Assembly (NCBI GenBank): GCA_036521655.1
Contig: DATDHI010000154.1
Coordinates: 1-33,357, forward strand
Reading direction: 5' to 3'
DNA length: 33,357 bases
Source: GCA-003244245 sp036521655
Lineage (GTDB): Bacteria > Actinomycetota > Actinomycetes > Mycobacteriales > Pseudonocardiaceae
Positions 23,733 to 33,298 of this stretch are shown here, piece after piece. How positions within the stretch are numbered: the stretch's first letter is position 1; each line of letters starts with the position of its first letter. A program made the position numbers and the translations under genes. Below the pieces are notes generated by a model, which made no database searches, was not told where the DNA came from, and was given only the letters and a program-made list of their open reading frames with translations.

Positions 23733-25091
23733 TCACGGTAGTTCGACTCCACCCAACGCGGCGAGCGGACCGGCCAATCGATCGGCGTCACCTACCACAA
23801 CGCCGGTGAACCGGGTGGGCGAGAAGAATTCGGCGACAACTTCGGCGACCTGCTTGCTGGTGACCGCCTGCAGCCGGCCGGGATGGGCCCGCAGCCAGTC
23901 GAGGTCCAGGCCGCGGCTCGCCAGCGAGGTGAGGTGGCCAGCTAGCCCGCGCTGCGAGGACGTGGCGATCATCAGCGCCCCGATCGCGTAGTGCCGAGCG
24001 TTGTCCACTTCGGACTCCTCGGGTGGCACGACGACGAATCGGCCCAGTTCGTAGCGAGTCTCCAGCAGTGCTGGCGCGGTGGCCTCGCTCGCGGTGTCAG
24101 CGTCGGCGACCAGGGTGGCACCGTAGGGGTTGAACTCCATGCCGGAATGCGCACTGTAGGTGTAGCCCTTGTCCTCGCGGATGTTCTCGACCCAGCGCGA
24201 GGAGAAGTATCCCCCGAATACCAGGTTGGCCAGCTGCAGCGCTGGGTAGCGGTCATCGGTGCGCGGTAACGCCTGCGCCGAGAGCCGTAGCTGCGACTGC
24301 ACCGCCCCCGGACGGTGCACCAGCTGCAGGTCCGCGCCGGTCAGCTCGGGCAGTACAGCCATCTCAGTGGCCGACCGGTCGGAAGTCCAACTCGCCAGCG
24401 CCGAGGCCACCGCGCCCACCGCGTGATCCGGTGCGACATCGCCCACCAGCACGAGCACCGCACCCCGGGGTACCACCGAGCGGCGGTGCAGCGCGCGCAC
24501 CGCGTCCCGCGTGACGGCCGCCACGTCGCCAGCTTCCGGCCATTCCCGGGTGGCGGGGTGGTCGCCGTAGCGCCGCCGCTGCAGGGCCTCGCGGGCGATC
24601 ACCCGCGGCTGGGAGCGGCTCATCGTGATCCGCTCCAACAGGCGGGTGCGCTCCCGGCTCACCTCGGTCTCCGTGTACGCGGCCGAGGTGAGCGCGTCGC
24701 CGAGCACGTCCAGCAGCACATCCAGCCCGCTGGCCAACGCAGATCCCGCCAACGACAGGTGCTCGGGGTCCACCCCGGCGTGCAGGTCACCGCCGACCGC
24801 AGCCAGCTCCCGGTCGACGTCGAACCGGTCCCGTCGCCGGGTGCCGCTGAGCAGCGTGACGGCCAGCAACTCGGCGCGGGCCGCGTGGGTTCGGTGCGTG
24901 CCACCGAACGGGATCTCCATGCGCAGCTCCACCATGGGCACCGCGGGCCGCTGCACCGCGATCACTCGCAGCCCGTTATCCAGCACGGTGTCCACCGCCG
25001 ACGGCGTCCTGTCAGTGCGCACCGTCCCCATCGCCGGCAAGGGACGCGCCCCCACCCCCGTCCGCCCAATCTCCTCCGCACTACGCACCAC
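23733..25091 (-). CDS. M16 peptidase family, non-catalytic R/Y subunit
   Basis: 452 residues from GTG 25091 (GGAGG upstream). It has the two-lobed M16 fold, but at the place of the zinc site (GGTHRTHAARAELLAVTLLSG) the HxxEH motif is missing. The C-terminal half keeps the substrate-binding R/Y region, GGYFSSRWVENIREDKGYTY. In heterodimeric M16B enzymes one subunit brings HxxEH and the other R/Y, so this protein most likely pairs with the upstream gene product. No signal peptide is visible, so a cytoplasmic site is likely. Confidence 0.9.
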   Translation of the reverse strand: MVRSAEEIGRTGVGARPLPAMGTVRTDRTPSAVDTVLDNGLRVIAVQRPAVPMVELRMEIPFGGTHRTHAARAELLAVTLLSGTRRRDRFDVDRELAAVGGDLHAGVDPEHLSLAGSALASGLDVLLDVLGDALTSAAYTETEVSRERTRLLERITMSRSQPRVIAREALQRRRYGDHPATREWPEAGDVAAVTRDAVRALHRRSVVPRGAVLVLVGDVAPDHAVGAVASALASWTSDRSATEMAVLPELTGADLQLVHRPGAVQSQLRLSAQALPRTDDRYPALQLANLVFGGYFSSRWVENIREDKGYTYSAHSGMEFNPYGATLVADADTASEATAPALLETRYELGRFVVVPPEESEVDNARHYAIGALMIATSSQRGLAGHLTSLASRGLDLDWLRAHPGRLQAVTSKQVAEVVAEFFSPTRFTGVVVGDADRLAGPLAALGGVELP

Positions 25092-25121
25092 TTACGCCTC
25101 CACATCCACCCCGAACTCCCG

Positions 25122-25180
25122 CATTCAGCGGGCTCAGCGGGGTTATTGGCCCCTGTTTACCACGCTGAGCCCGCTCAATG
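25122..25180. repeat. 20-bp inverted repeat between the two M16 genes
   Basis: CATTCAGCGGGCTCAGCGGG (25122-25141) and CACGCTGAGCCCGCTCAATG (25161-25180) pair at 18 of 20 positions around a 19-base loop. The right arm includes the stop codon of the upstream M16 gene. There is no T-run on the minus strand. It could lower expression of the second subunit, protect the mRNA 3' end, or be a dispersed palindromic element. Confidence 0.7.
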
Positions 25181-26470
25181 CGCCGAAGGTTCGATGATGA
25201 GCACGGCACGGGAGGTGGGGTTGAGGTGGGCGGCGGCAGTTGCGACCTGGTCAGCATTGACCGCGGCTACTGTGGCGGGGACCTCGGCGATCAGTTCGGC
25301 ACGGCCGTGCAGCAACTCAAAGGCGCCGATGGCCAGGGTCCGGGACACCAGCCGGTCATGCTCGCGGAACACCGTGGCTGCCCACCGGGCGGTGATCCGA
25401 TCCAGCTCGGCGGGCTCTGGTCCCTCCGCCGCGAGCTTGGCGAGCACGTCATCGGTCGCCGCGAGTACCCGGTTGACGTCCACGGTGGACGGATGAACCG
25501 CGGTGACGGTGAACGTATCCGGGTCGCGAGCGTCCAGCGGCGCGCCGAACAGCCCACAGCCGGCGCCGACCTCGGTCACCAGCTCGTCGGTGTGTACCAG
25601 CCGCTGCTCCAAGCGGGAGGAGTCGCCGTCGGAGAGCACCGCGGAGAGCACCTCGTATGCGAGGTAGCCCTCGAGGTCGGCTACCGGATCAGGCAACCGG
25701 TAGCCGATGGCCAGCGCCGGCAGCGGCGCCAGCGGATCGGGCAGGTGGCGCCGGCGCTCCCGGTCGGGTGGCGGCTCGGCGAATGACGGCCGGACCGGAG
25801 TGGGACGGGCCGGAACGTCACCGAAGTGCCGGTGGACCAGCGCCACAGCCTCGTCCACGTCGAGATCCCCCGCCACCGTGAGCACCGCGTTGCCCGGCGC
25901 GTAGTAGCCGTCGAAGAACTCCGCACAGTCGTCCACGGTGGCCGCTTCGAGCTCGGAGAAGTCGCCATACCCGTTGTGCGCGTTAGGGAAAGTGTCATAG
26001 AGCACCGGCGGTAACGTGATCCACGGGAAGCCGCCGTAGGGCCGGTTCAGCACGTTGAGCCGGATCTCCTCCTTGACCACGTCGACCTGGTTGCGCAGGT
26101 TCTCCGCGGTGATCCGCGGGGCGCGCATCCGGTCCGCCTCGAGGAACAGTGCCCGCTCCAGCGCCGCTGAGGGCAACACCTCGTAGTAGTCGGTGTAGTC
26201 GGGATGCGTGGAGCCGTTGAACGTCCCACCCGAGGACTGCACGTGACGGAAGTGGGCGAGCTTCTCCAGGCTCTCGCTGCCCTGGAACATCAGGTGCTCG
26301 AAGAGGTGCGCGAAGCCGGTTCGCCCCGGCGGCTCGGAGCGGAACCCGACGTCATAGTGCACGCAGACCGCGACCACGGGGGCAGACCGGTCCGGGGCCA
26401 GCACCACCCGCAGCCCGTTGGGCAGCGTCTCGCGATGCAGCTCGACCGTGGGTGAAGGGATGCGCGGCAT
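25175..26470 (-). CDS. M16 zinc metallopeptidase, catalytic subunit
   Basis: 431 residues from ATG 26470. The inverted zinc motif HLFEH (55-59) with the surrounding GFAHLFEHLMFQGSE is intact, and Glu134/Glu135 (VVKEEIRLNV) lie at the usual distance for the third metal ligand. This is the catalytic half of an M16B pair whose partner follows 83 bases downstream. M16 enzymes degrade peptides and unfolded proteins inside a closed chamber. No export signal. The short gap (21 bases) to the preceding small membrane protein indicates one operon. Confidence 0.94.
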   Translation of the reverse strand: MPRIPSPTVELHRETLPNGLRVVLAPDRSAPVVAVCVHYDVGFRSEPPGRTGFAHLFEHLMFQGSESLEKLAHFRHVQSSGGTFNGSTHPDYTDYYEVLPSAALERALFLEADRMRAPRITAENLRNQVDVVKEEIRLNVLNRPYGGFPWITLPPVLYDTFPNAHNGYGDFSELEAATVDDCAEFFDGYYAPGNAVLTVAGDLDVDEAVALVHRHFGDVPARPTPVRPSFAEPPPDRERRRHLPDPLAPLPALAIGYRLPDPVADLEGYLAYEVLSAVLSDGDSSRLEQRLVHTDELVTEVGAGCGLFGAPLDARDPDTFTVTAVHPSTVDVNRVLAATDDVLAKLAAEGPEPAELDRITARWAATVFREHDRLVSRTLAIGAFELLHGRAELIAEVPATVAAVNADQVATAAAHLNPTSRAVLIIEPSAH

Positions 26471-26491
26471 GCGCCTAACCCTACGGCTGGC

Positions 26492-26917
26492 TCAACTCCG
26501 GTTGCCGTGCAGTCGCCACGCCAGCACCGCGCCGGCGATGCCGGCCAGGCCCACCAGGATTGCGGCAAGGCGCTGGGCGTCGGCAGCGGAGGCCGGCACC
26601 CCAGTCCCGGCCAGGCGGGCTACCACGTTCCCCGCGGGCAGCGGGTCGGGCACTTCAACGGCGAGTACCTCACCCGGCCGGTGACCGCAGCCATCCAGGC
26701 GGGCCTCTACCTCGCTGCCGTCGGGCAGTTCGACGCGCAGCGCGTCCTGGGCGTCGGGCTGACCGCACTGCGCTGCCTGCAGCACCGTGCCGCGGGCGGT
26801 CCGGAATGCACCGCCGGCGCTTCCGGCGTCCGGCCAGAGCAGCCAGCTGAGCAGTCCGAGACCGACGACGAGCACAAGCGCCACCACACCGGCCACCACG
26901 GTGTCCTTGCGCGCCAC
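26492..26917 (-). CDS. Small protein with N- and C-terminal membrane segments, unknown function
   Basis: 141 residues from GTG 26917. A membrane segment at about 8-28 (VVAGVVALVLVVGLGLLSWL) and a second at about 115-134 (LAAILVGLAGIAGAVLAWRL) flank a domain of about 85 residues with two Cys (GTVLQAAQCGQPDAQ and ARLDGCGHRPGE) that could form a disulfide outside the cell. The middle looks like a small beta-barrel (ELPDGSEVEARL). First gene of the M16 operon and divergent from the response regulator. No family recognised. Confidence 0.75.
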   Translation of the reverse strand: MARKDTVVAGVVALVLVVGLGLLSWLLWPDAGSAGGAFRTARGTVLQAAQCGQPDAQDALRVELPDGSEVEARLDGCGHRPGEVLAVEVPDPLPAGNVVARLAGTGVPASAADAQRLAAILVGLAGIAGAVLAWRLHGNRS

Positions 26918-26992
26918 CGGGGCAGCCTACGGCTGCTGTCAGGAACGCGCGGCTTCAGTAGATCTTCAGCCGCGAGGGGGCAGGATAGTCGG

Positions 26993-27667
26993 GTGGCGCA
27001 GGCGCAGGCGAGGGTTCTGGTGGTCGAAGACGCTGAGGCGATCCGGGTCGCAGTGGAGGCCGGGCTGCGGGCGGCCGGGTTCACCGTGCGCGGCCGGGCA
27101 GACGGCAGCGACCTGGAACGCGAGCTGCACGGCTTCCGCCCCGACCTGGTGGTGCTGGATGTCATGCTGCCCGGGCGGGACGGTTTCACGCTGCTGCAGG
27201 CCGTCCGGCGGCACGGTGACGCGGGCGTGCTCATGCTCACCGCGCGGGACGGGCTGGACGACCGGTTACGCGGCCTGCACGCCGGCGCCGACGACTACCT
27301 GGTCAAGCCATTCGTGCTGGCCGAGTTGGTGGCGAGGATCTCCGCCGTGCTGCGCCGCCGGGGCAAGGTGCCCTCCACAGTGGAGATCGGTGACCTGCTG
27401 CTGGACACCGCAGCCGGGGTGGCGCAGCGCGGGGACCGGAACCTGGAGCTGACCGCCACCGAATGGCGCCTGCTGGACTATCTGGCCACGCAGCGGGGCC
27501 GGGTGGTCAGCAAGGAGCAGATCCTGGTGGCGGTATGGGGCTACGAGGACTACGACCCCAACCTGGTGGAGGTGCACGTCTCGGCCCTGCGCCGCAAACT
27601 GGGCGAACCCCGGCTGCTGCACACCGTGCGGGGCCTGGGCTACGTGTTGCGACCGGAAGCGCCGTGA
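26993..27667 (+). CDS. OmpR-family response regulator
   Basis: 224 residues from GTG 26993, with AGGA about nine bases upstream. Receiver domain (1-115): acidic pocket Glu12/Asp13, phosphoacceptor Asp56 in DLVVLDVMLPG, Thr83 and Lys105 (DDYLVKPF). Winged-helix DNA-binding domain (about 130-220) with LTATEWRLLDYL, VWGYEDYDPNLVEVHVSALR and TVRGLGYVLR. It overlaps the sensor kinase gene by GTGA. Divergent from the M16 operon, which could be a target. Confidence 0.94.
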   Translation: MAQAQARVLVVEDAEAIRVAVEAGLRAAGFTVRGRADGSDLERELHGFRPDLVVLDVMLPGRDGFTLLQAVRRHGDAGVLMLTARDGLDDRLRGLHAGADDYLVKPFVLAELVARISAVLRRRGKVPSTVEIGDLLLDTAAGVAQRGDRNLELTATEWRLLDYLATQRGRVVSKEQILVAVWGYEDYDPNLVEVHVSALRRKLGEPRLLHTVRGLGYVLRPEAP

Positions 27668-29052
27668 CCGACTCGACCCAACCGCTGTCGCGGCCCCAAC
27701 AAGGCGGGTCGCCGCTGCGAACCGGATCGCTACGCCGCCGGGTGACCTTGAGCAGCATCGGTGTGCTGGTGGTGGCTCTGCTGCTGGTGTTGGTGTCGAC
27801 TGACGTCACGTTCGGTACGCAGTCCCGCCGGGAGCTGAGAAGCCGGGTAACCGAGCGGGCCCAGCTAGCCGCGCAGCTCGCCCGAAACGGCGTGGCACCC
27901 CTGGAGCTGGTGCGCCGGGTGCAGACGGCTGATGTGCAGGCCCAGCTGGTGACCCCCAGCGGGGAGGTCTACGGGCGGGAGCTGGGGGTCCCGGCCCGGG
28001 GCGCCGAGGGCGCCACCGTGGTGCAGCGCGTGCTCCCCGGCGGGTCGCGAATCACCGTGTTCGGCGACCCTAGCGCTATCACTGCCGCGCAGCGCCGGCT
28101 GCGCCAAGTGCTGCTGCTGGTCGGGATGCTGGCGGTGGTGGTAGCCACCGCGGTGCTGCTGGCCAGCACCCGGCTCGCGCTGGCCCCGCTGGATGCGATG
28201 ACGGCGCTGGCCCGTTCGATCGCCCGGGGGGATCGAGGCCGCCGGCTATCTCCCACCCGCACGGACACCGAGCTGGGCCGGACCGCTGCCGCGTTCGACG
28301 GGATGCTCGACGCGCTGGAGGGCACCGAGCGCCAGGCCAGGGACGCCGAGGCGCGCGCCGTCGCCTCCGAGGCTCGGACCCGGCAGTTCGTGGCGGACGC
28401 CGCCCACGAGCTGCGCACCCCGCTGGCGGGCGTGCAGGCGGCCGCGGAGGCCAGCGTGGCCGCCGGCGTGCCCGAGCCGGAGCGCCAGCGGCTGCACGTG
28501 CTGCTGGTACGGGAGGCGCAACGGGCCGGGCGGCTGGTCGAGGACCTGCTGGCGCTGGCCCGGCTCGACGCTGGGCTGCAACCCCGGCGGGAGCCGGTCG
28601 AGATGCTGGGGCTGGCCCGGGCTGAGGTGGAGCGCGTGCGGCTGCTATCCCCGGGGGTGGACGTCGGGGTCAGCGGGGAGCGGGTGACTGTCCCCGCCGA
28701 CGCCCAGCAGGTATCCCAGGTGCTGGCCAACCTGCTGGGCAACGCTCGCCGCCATGCCGTCGGGCGCATCGATGTGGTGGTGGACCGCGCAGCCGACGGC
28801 GCTGTGATCACCGTTGCCGATGACGGACCAGGGATCGCATCGGCGGACCGGGAGCGGGTCTTCGACCGGCTGGTGCGCCTGGACTCGGCCCGCACCCGAC
28901 CTGACGGCCATTCCGGCACCAGCCAGACCGGCGCCGGCCTAGGCCTGGCGATCGCCCGCGGATTCGCTCGCGCCCACCACGGCGACCTCCGCTGCCTGCC
29001 CCCCGTCCCCGGCAAAACCGGAGCCGTCTTCCGCCTCTCCCTGCCAGGCTGA
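27664..29052 (+). CDS. Two-component sensor histidine kinase
   Basis: 462 residues from GTG 27664, overlapping the regulator stop. Membrane segments at about 28-46 and 148-168 enclose an extracytoplasmic domain of about 100 residues; a HAMP domain follows (LALAPLDAMTALARSIARGD). The phosphoacceptor is His248 in ADAAHELRTPLAG. The ATP-binding domain has an N box (LANLLGNARRHA), G1 (VADDGPGIA) and G2 (GAGLGLAIARGFARAHHG). Its signal is unknown. It is the cognate partner of the preceding regulator. Confidence 0.94.
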   Translation: MTDSTQPLSRPQQGGSPLRTGSLRRRVTLSSIGVLVVALLLVLVSTDVTFGTQSRRELRSRVTERAQLAAQLARNGVAPLELVRRVQTADVQAQLVTPSGEVYGRELGVPARGAEGATVVQRVLPGGSRITVFGDPSAITAAQRRLRQVLLLVGMLAVVVATAVLLASTRLALAPLDAMTALARSIARGDRGRRLSPTRTDTELGRTAAAFDGMLDALEGTERQARDAEARAVASEARTRQFVADAAHELRTPLAGVQAAAEASVAAGVPEPERQRLHVLLVREAQRAGRLVEDLLALARLDAGLQPRREPVEMLGLARAEVERVRLLSPGVDVGVSGERVTVPADAQQVSQVLANLLGNARRHAVGRIDVVVDRAADGAVITVADDGPGIASADRERVFDRLVRLDSARTRPDGHSGTSQTGAGLGLAIARGFARAHHGDLRCLPPVPGKTGAVFRLSLPG

Positions 29053-29065
29053 ACCACCCGGCGAA

Positions 29066-29087
29066 CGCCATTCGGCTCCGAATGGCG
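29066..29087. terminator. Hairpin between convergent kinase and oxidoreductase genes
   Basis: CGCCATTCGG (29066-29075) is exactly inverted at 29078-29087. It lies 13 bases after one stop codon and 12 before the other. No clear T-run follows on either strand, typical of high-G+C actinobacterial terminators. Confidence 0.6.
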
Positions 29088-29099
29088 CTTCCGGGGCCG

Positions 29100-30206
29100 T
29101 CAGACGCGGTGCAGGCCGAGTTCGGCGGCACCGGCGGCGAGCGCGTCCAATCCGAAGGCCTCCGCGGGGCCCAACGCGCCGGGCCCGGACACGCCGTGCT
29201 CGGCGGCGCGTTGTGCCCCCCAGGCGAGCAGGTCTGCGGTCAGCTGATAGGGCTCGCCTGCCACCAGCTGCACCTGGGCGAGCATGAGCCCGGATTCGTC
29301 ATAGGCAGCGCCGACGAAATGTGAGGTAACCCGTGCCAGCGCGAGGGGATCCGGCTCCTCGGCGACCCGCTGCATCGCGAACTCGCCGATCCTGCTGACC
29401 AGCGACCGGGCTCCGGGTAGCTGCAGCAGCACCGGCGTGATCCGGGAGGACAGATGTAGCGCGCGCGTCGCGGGTCCGAACCAGCCGAGGTAGACGTCCA
29501 CCTCGTGCAGGCCTTGCGGGCCGGCCAGCCGCGGCAGCGCGTAGTGCTCGGTGGACCCGATGGTCAGCGCCGGGCGATCCCGCCCACCGGCGGGAAACGT
29601 CCGCATCCGCGCGCCGGTGGGTTCCGCCCGGATCCCGTCCCGCCAGGTGAAAGCCAGCTCGCTGGCGACCGCCACCAGCGAGGCGAAGGTGCCCCGGCTG
29701 AACACCTGGGCCCGGCCCACCCCGGTGATGAAGTAGCCGACCTCCACCCTGTGCACAGCACCACCCGCCCGCCGTAGCGCCAGGGCGCCGGCGAGGTTGC
29801 CCGGCACGTAGTCGTTGCCGAACGCCGGGACCAGGCTCGCCCCGGTCTGCCCGGCGAGCGGGCCGAACTCCTCGAACACCCGGCGGATGAACGGGGGCTC
29901 GCCAGTGGAGTCGAGGTAGATCGCGCCGACGTCGACCGCTGCCCTCAGCGCGGCCCCGCCGAGCCGCACAAATGGCCCCACCGTGCTGACCAGCACATCC
30001 CCCCGACCGATCAACGCCCGCACTGACCTGGCATCACCGACGTCGGCAGTCGCCACGTCCAGCTCCCCGAGCCGGCCCGCCAGGGCGGTGAGCCGGCTGG
30101 CGCTGCGCCCGGCCAGCACCGGCTGCAGCCCCCGGCGCACCATGGCCTCTGCGGTACGCCGGCCGGTGTACCCGGTCGCGCCGAACAGCACGATCCTCGC
30201 CGTCAT
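29100..30206 (-). CDS. Saccharopine dehydrogenase-like NAD(P)-binding oxidoreductase
   Basis: 368 residues from ATG 30206. The Rossmann nucleotide site GATGYTGRRTAEAMVRRG (9-26) and a following VLAGRS are characteristic, as is STVGPFVRLGGAALRAAVD and LDSTGEPPF further on. The family includes trans-acting enoyl reductases of mycobacterial lipid synthesis and many uncharacterised membrane-associated reductases. Substrate unknown. Upstream, 35 bases separate it from the LuxR regulator gene transcribed in the same direction, so the two may be cotranscribed. Confidence 0.85.
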   Translation of the reverse strand: MTARIVLFGATGYTGRRTAEAMVRRGLQPVLAGRSASRLTALAGRLGELDVATADVGDARSVRALIGRGDVLVSTVGPFVRLGGAALRAAVDVGAIYLDSTGEPPFIRRVFEEFGPLAGQTGASLVPAFGNDYVPGNLAGALALRRAGGAVHRVEVGYFITGVGRAQVFSRGTFASLVAVASELAFTWRDGIRAEPTGARMRTFPAGGRDRPALTIGSTEHYALPRLAGPQGLHEVDVYLGWFGPATRALHLSSRITPVLLQLPGARSLVSRIGEFAMQRVAEEPDPLALARVTSHFVGAAYDESGLMLAQVQLVAGEPYQLTADLLAWGAQRAAEHGVSGPGALGPAEAFGLDALAAGAAELGLHRV

Positions 30207-30241
30207 GATCGTGAGGCTAGGCCGTCGGGTTCCCGGTGTCG

Positions 30242-32920
30242 CTATTCGGTCCCGAGCGCGCTGGCCAGCTCGGCCCGGCTGCTGATGCCGAGCTTGGCGT
30301 AGGCGTTGGCCAGATGAGCCTCAACGGTACGTACCGAGAGCACCAGTCGCTCGGCGATCGCCTGGTTCTTCATCCCCTGCACCACCAGGCTTGCGACCTC
30401 GCCTTCGCGGGTGGTGAGAGGCCGAGGCGCCAGCTGCTCGAGGGCGGGTGTGCGGATGGTCTCGCAGGCGCGGGCCAGACTGGCTGCCCGCGCCGTGGAG
30501 GCGGCCGCTCGTCGCCGGTCCCCGGCCCGCTGGTGGGCAGCCGCCGCGTGCGCGGCAGCGTCTGTGGCGAGCAGCCGGGCGCCCATCGCCTCGAAGTCGG
30601 CTACCACCTCATCGAGCGACCCACCCGCACCCGCGGCCGCAGCCTCGGCATGCGCGCTGTAGGCGGCCACCAGCGGACCGTCGATCTGGCCGGCCAGTTG
30701 GCGCAGGCGCCCGGTCACCTGCCCGGCCCGCCCCAGCCGGACCGCGGTGTGCAGGGCCTGCGCCTCCACGGCCCGCTGACCCATGCCGGCTGCCACCGAT
30801 GCCGCTCGCAGTGCCCGTTCCACCGCCGCAGCGGTGCGGCCCTCAGCGGCCGCGTGCCAGGATTCGGCGAGCACGAGCTCGGGCTCGAACACTGCACAGC
30901 GGTGCCCAACGGAGTCGGGCCCACCGGAGTTGGACCCAGCAGAGTTGAGCGCAGAACCATTTCCGTCGAGCAGGCGCCGGGCGGCCGCGGCGTCGCCGAG
31001 CAGGGCGTGTGTCTGAGCCAGCAGCGCGATGCACAGCTGCCGGTAACCGCCGGGGTCACACTCGCCGAGGCCGGCCACCGCTTCGGCCAGCCAACGAACG
31101 GCGGTACGCGGACGACCGGCGGCCAGGGCAGCCCATCCGACATGTGCCGCGGCCAGGCCATCGCCGGCCCACTGCGCCTGACTCATGCACCACTCATGCA
31201 ACTCGGCGGCCCGGGTCTGCGCGTCGTGTACGCGCCCGGCCAGCAACAGCGCCGACAGCTCGCCGTGAGCGAGCGCTTGCCGGCACAGCGCCATCTCCGG
31301 CTCGGTGGTGCATCGCTTGAGCGCCGCCCAGCCAGTCGCCACGGCGTCGAGCGCCTCAGCGGTGCGGCCTCGAGCGGCCAGCCCCACCCCGGCAGCACTG
31401 GACGCCCACACCACCGCCTCATCACTGACACCCTCCGACGCCAAGATCTCGCTGCCGGACTCGGCCGCCTGCTGTGGCCGTCCCGCAAAGAACGCGAGCA
31501 GTCCGTGCACCGCGCTGGTGCGCCGCCACATCACGTTGTCGGAGGTATCGGCCGCTGCCTTGTGCAGGGTGGCCTCTGCCTTGGCCACCTGGCCAACACC
31601 GAAGAACAGGTTGAGCGCACGCACGACGGCCAAGCGGGACCGGTCCTCCGCGGACGTGGCGAACGGCGCTGCAGCAGCCGCCACCTGCTCCGCCTCGTCC
31701 GGCCGGCCCTGCCAGCGCACCGCCTCCAGCAGCGCCAGATGGGCACGCACGCCGTCCCGGCCATCGCTGCCATCGATCGCGGCGCGGGCCATGCGGGCCG
31801 CGATGTCGTGATCAAACAGCGCGTTGGCGTGCAACGCGGCATCGGCGAGCAAACCGGCGTGGGCGCCGGGCTCATCGCTGTCCAGCAGCAGCCGGCCGGC
31901 GCGCAGCAGGTCATCCTGGAGCCTCCACGGCAGGTGAGCGTGCGCCAGCCGGCGTCGCAGCTGGCAGGCGTCGGCTTCGGGCAGTTGGTCACGTACCACC
32001 GCGGCATAGATGGGGTGGGCCAGCCAGACGTCGGCGCGCCACCCACTGTTCACGACGGTCACCAAGCCCCGGCGCTCGAGCACCGCGACAACCTCGGGAT
32101 TGGTCAGGCTGGCCACCCGGCCCAGGCCCAGAGGCTCGTCGGTGGCGAGCAACTCCAGTGCGGCCCGCTCGTCGGGACCGAGCCCGCCCAGCTGATTCTG
32201 AACGATCTCGCGCAGGCGGGGTGTCGGCTCCATGCGACCCTCCCAGCGCCATACGCCCTCACGCATCCGCAGTCGGCCGATCTGGCACCCCCCCTCGACG
32301 AGTTCGCGAAGGAACAGGACGTTGCCGCGGGTGGCACGCCAAAGCCGCTCATTCGTCCGGCTGTCCACCACCCCGCCCAGGACCGCGGCCACCAGCTGGT
32401 CGATGTCGGACCGCGGCAGCTGCTGTAGCTCCAGCCGGTCAGCCAGTCCGTTCTTCCACAGCGTCACCACCGGGTCAGGAGCGGGTTCACCGGTCCGCAC
32501 GGTCAACACCAGGCATGCCGCGCGAGTGAGCGCAAGCTGGTGCACGAGCGTCACCGACAGCTCGTCAAGGAGATGGGCGTCGTCGATCCCGACGACCAGC
32601 CGGTGGCCCCTGCCGAGTTCTGCGATCGCCGCACCTGCGTGCTGCAGCAGCGTCAGCGGGTCAGACGAGTTTCCCAACGCCGGCAGTAGATGGGCGATCG
32701 CCCCCAGCGGGATCGCCGCAGCCGCCCTCGTCCCCGCCGCCCACCGCGTCGAGCGTCCACCGCGCTTGGCGGCTGCCAGTGCCTCGCGAGCAAGCCGAGT
32801 TTTTCCGACCCCACCAGGACCCGCGATGACCACGCTGCGAGGCTCTGCCCCGGACATACGGTCAGCGATGAATTGCAACTCAGAGTCACGACCCATGAGT
32901 GACCACGAATCCACTCTCAT
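30242..32920 (-). CDS. Large LuxR-family ATPase regulator (LAL type)
   Basis: 892 residues from ATG 32920 (MRVDSWSLMGRDSELQFIAD), which has GGTGGGGG upstream and begins where the AAA/STAND domain begins. Walker A is GPGGVGKT (34-41) and Walker B LVVGIDDAHLLDE (108-120). A long helical, TPR-like middle (about 380-810) probably senses a ligand or partner. The C-terminal LuxR helix-turn-helix (834-890) contains LTTREGEVASLVVQG and RTVEAHLANAYAKLG. LAL regulators often control secondary metabolism or catabolism, but no such cluster is in view. The target is unknown. Confidence 0.93.
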   Translation of the reverse strand: MRVDSWSLMGRDSELQFIADRMSGAEPRSVVIAGPGGVGKTRLAREALAAAKRGGRSTRWAAGTRAAAAIPLGAIAHLLPALGNSSDPLTLLQHAGAAIAELGRGHRLVVGIDDAHLLDELSVTLVHQLALTRAACLVLTVRTGEPAPDPVVTLWKNGLADRLELQQLPRSDIDQLVAAVLGGVVDSRTNERLWRATRGNVLFLRELVEGGCQIGRLRMREGVWRWEGRMEPTPRLREIVQNQLGGLGPDERAALELLATDEPLGLGRVASLTNPEVVAVLERRGLVTVVNSGWRADVWLAHPIYAAVVRDQLPEADACQLRRRLAHAHLPWRLQDDLLRAGRLLLDSDEPGAHAGLLADAALHANALFDHDIAARMARAAIDGSDGRDGVRAHLALLEAVRWQGRPDEAEQVAAAAAPFATSAEDRSRLAVVRALNLFFGVGQVAKAEATLHKAAADTSDNVMWRRTSAVHGLLAFFAGRPQQAAESGSEILASEGVSDEAVVWASSAAGVGLAARGRTAEALDAVATGWAALKRCTTEPEMALCRQALAHGELSALLLAGRVHDAQTRAAELHEWCMSQAQWAGDGLAAAHVGWAALAAGRPRTAVRWLAEAVAGLGECDPGGYRQLCIALLAQTHALLGDAAAARRLLDGNGSALNSAGSNSGGPDSVGHRCAVFEPELVLAESWHAAAEGRTAAAVERALRAASVAAGMGQRAVEAQALHTAVRLGRAGQVTGRLRQLAGQIDGPLVAAYSAHAEAAAAGAGGSLDEVVADFEAMGARLLATDAAAHAAAAHQRAGDRRRAAASTARAASLARACETIRTPALEQLAPRPLTTREGEVASLVVQGMKNQAIAERLVLSVRTVEAHLANAYAKLGISSRAELASALGTE

Positions 32921-33298
32921 GACTGCCCCCACCAACGCGCCCGATATCTCGCGCTGATGATGGAAGCAGTGGATGGCAGGGCGTGAACCGCCGAGCGCCC
33001 GTGCCGCCTGTGCCACATTGGCTACGCCCCCCCGCGTTGCGCCAATAAATGACGAGCTACTGCGCAGATTAGCACATGCCAACCACTTGGATCACCACAT
33101 CGCGGCGCTGGATGATCGCCATGTCCTAGCCGATGTGATACCCGTCGGTGCACGTCAGGCGCCCACCGACGGTGGCAGCAGCGTCCTGCGCAACCCTCGG
33201 TCCCACCGGCCCTGTCACTGTGCGCAACGCAACCACGAGTAACGGTGACCGAATCCGTCATAAAATGCAAACAACGCAGCGTAACGGAAGGGGTTCTT
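32921..33298. other. Non-coding region upstream of the LAL regulator
   Basis: No gene can be supported here: frames on both strands lack ribosome sites and family resemblance. It must hold the promoter of the minus-strand regulator and perhaps that of a plus-strand gene at the window edge. GTAACGG occurs twice (33239-33245, 33281-33287), 42 bases apart, and TAAAAT (33261-33266) is a possible plus-strand -10. Base composition is less G+C-rich toward the right edge. Confidence 0.5.

Noticed and set aside
30236..32428. 730-codon plus-strand open frame opposite the LAL regulator
   Set aside because: Same reason: the minus strand encodes all domains of a LAL regulator, and this frame is a composition artefact.
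33022..33270. Minus-strand frame of 82 codons upstream of the LAL gene
   Set aside because: No ribosome site, Arg/His/Cys-rich composition, no family resemblance; better explained as promoter region.
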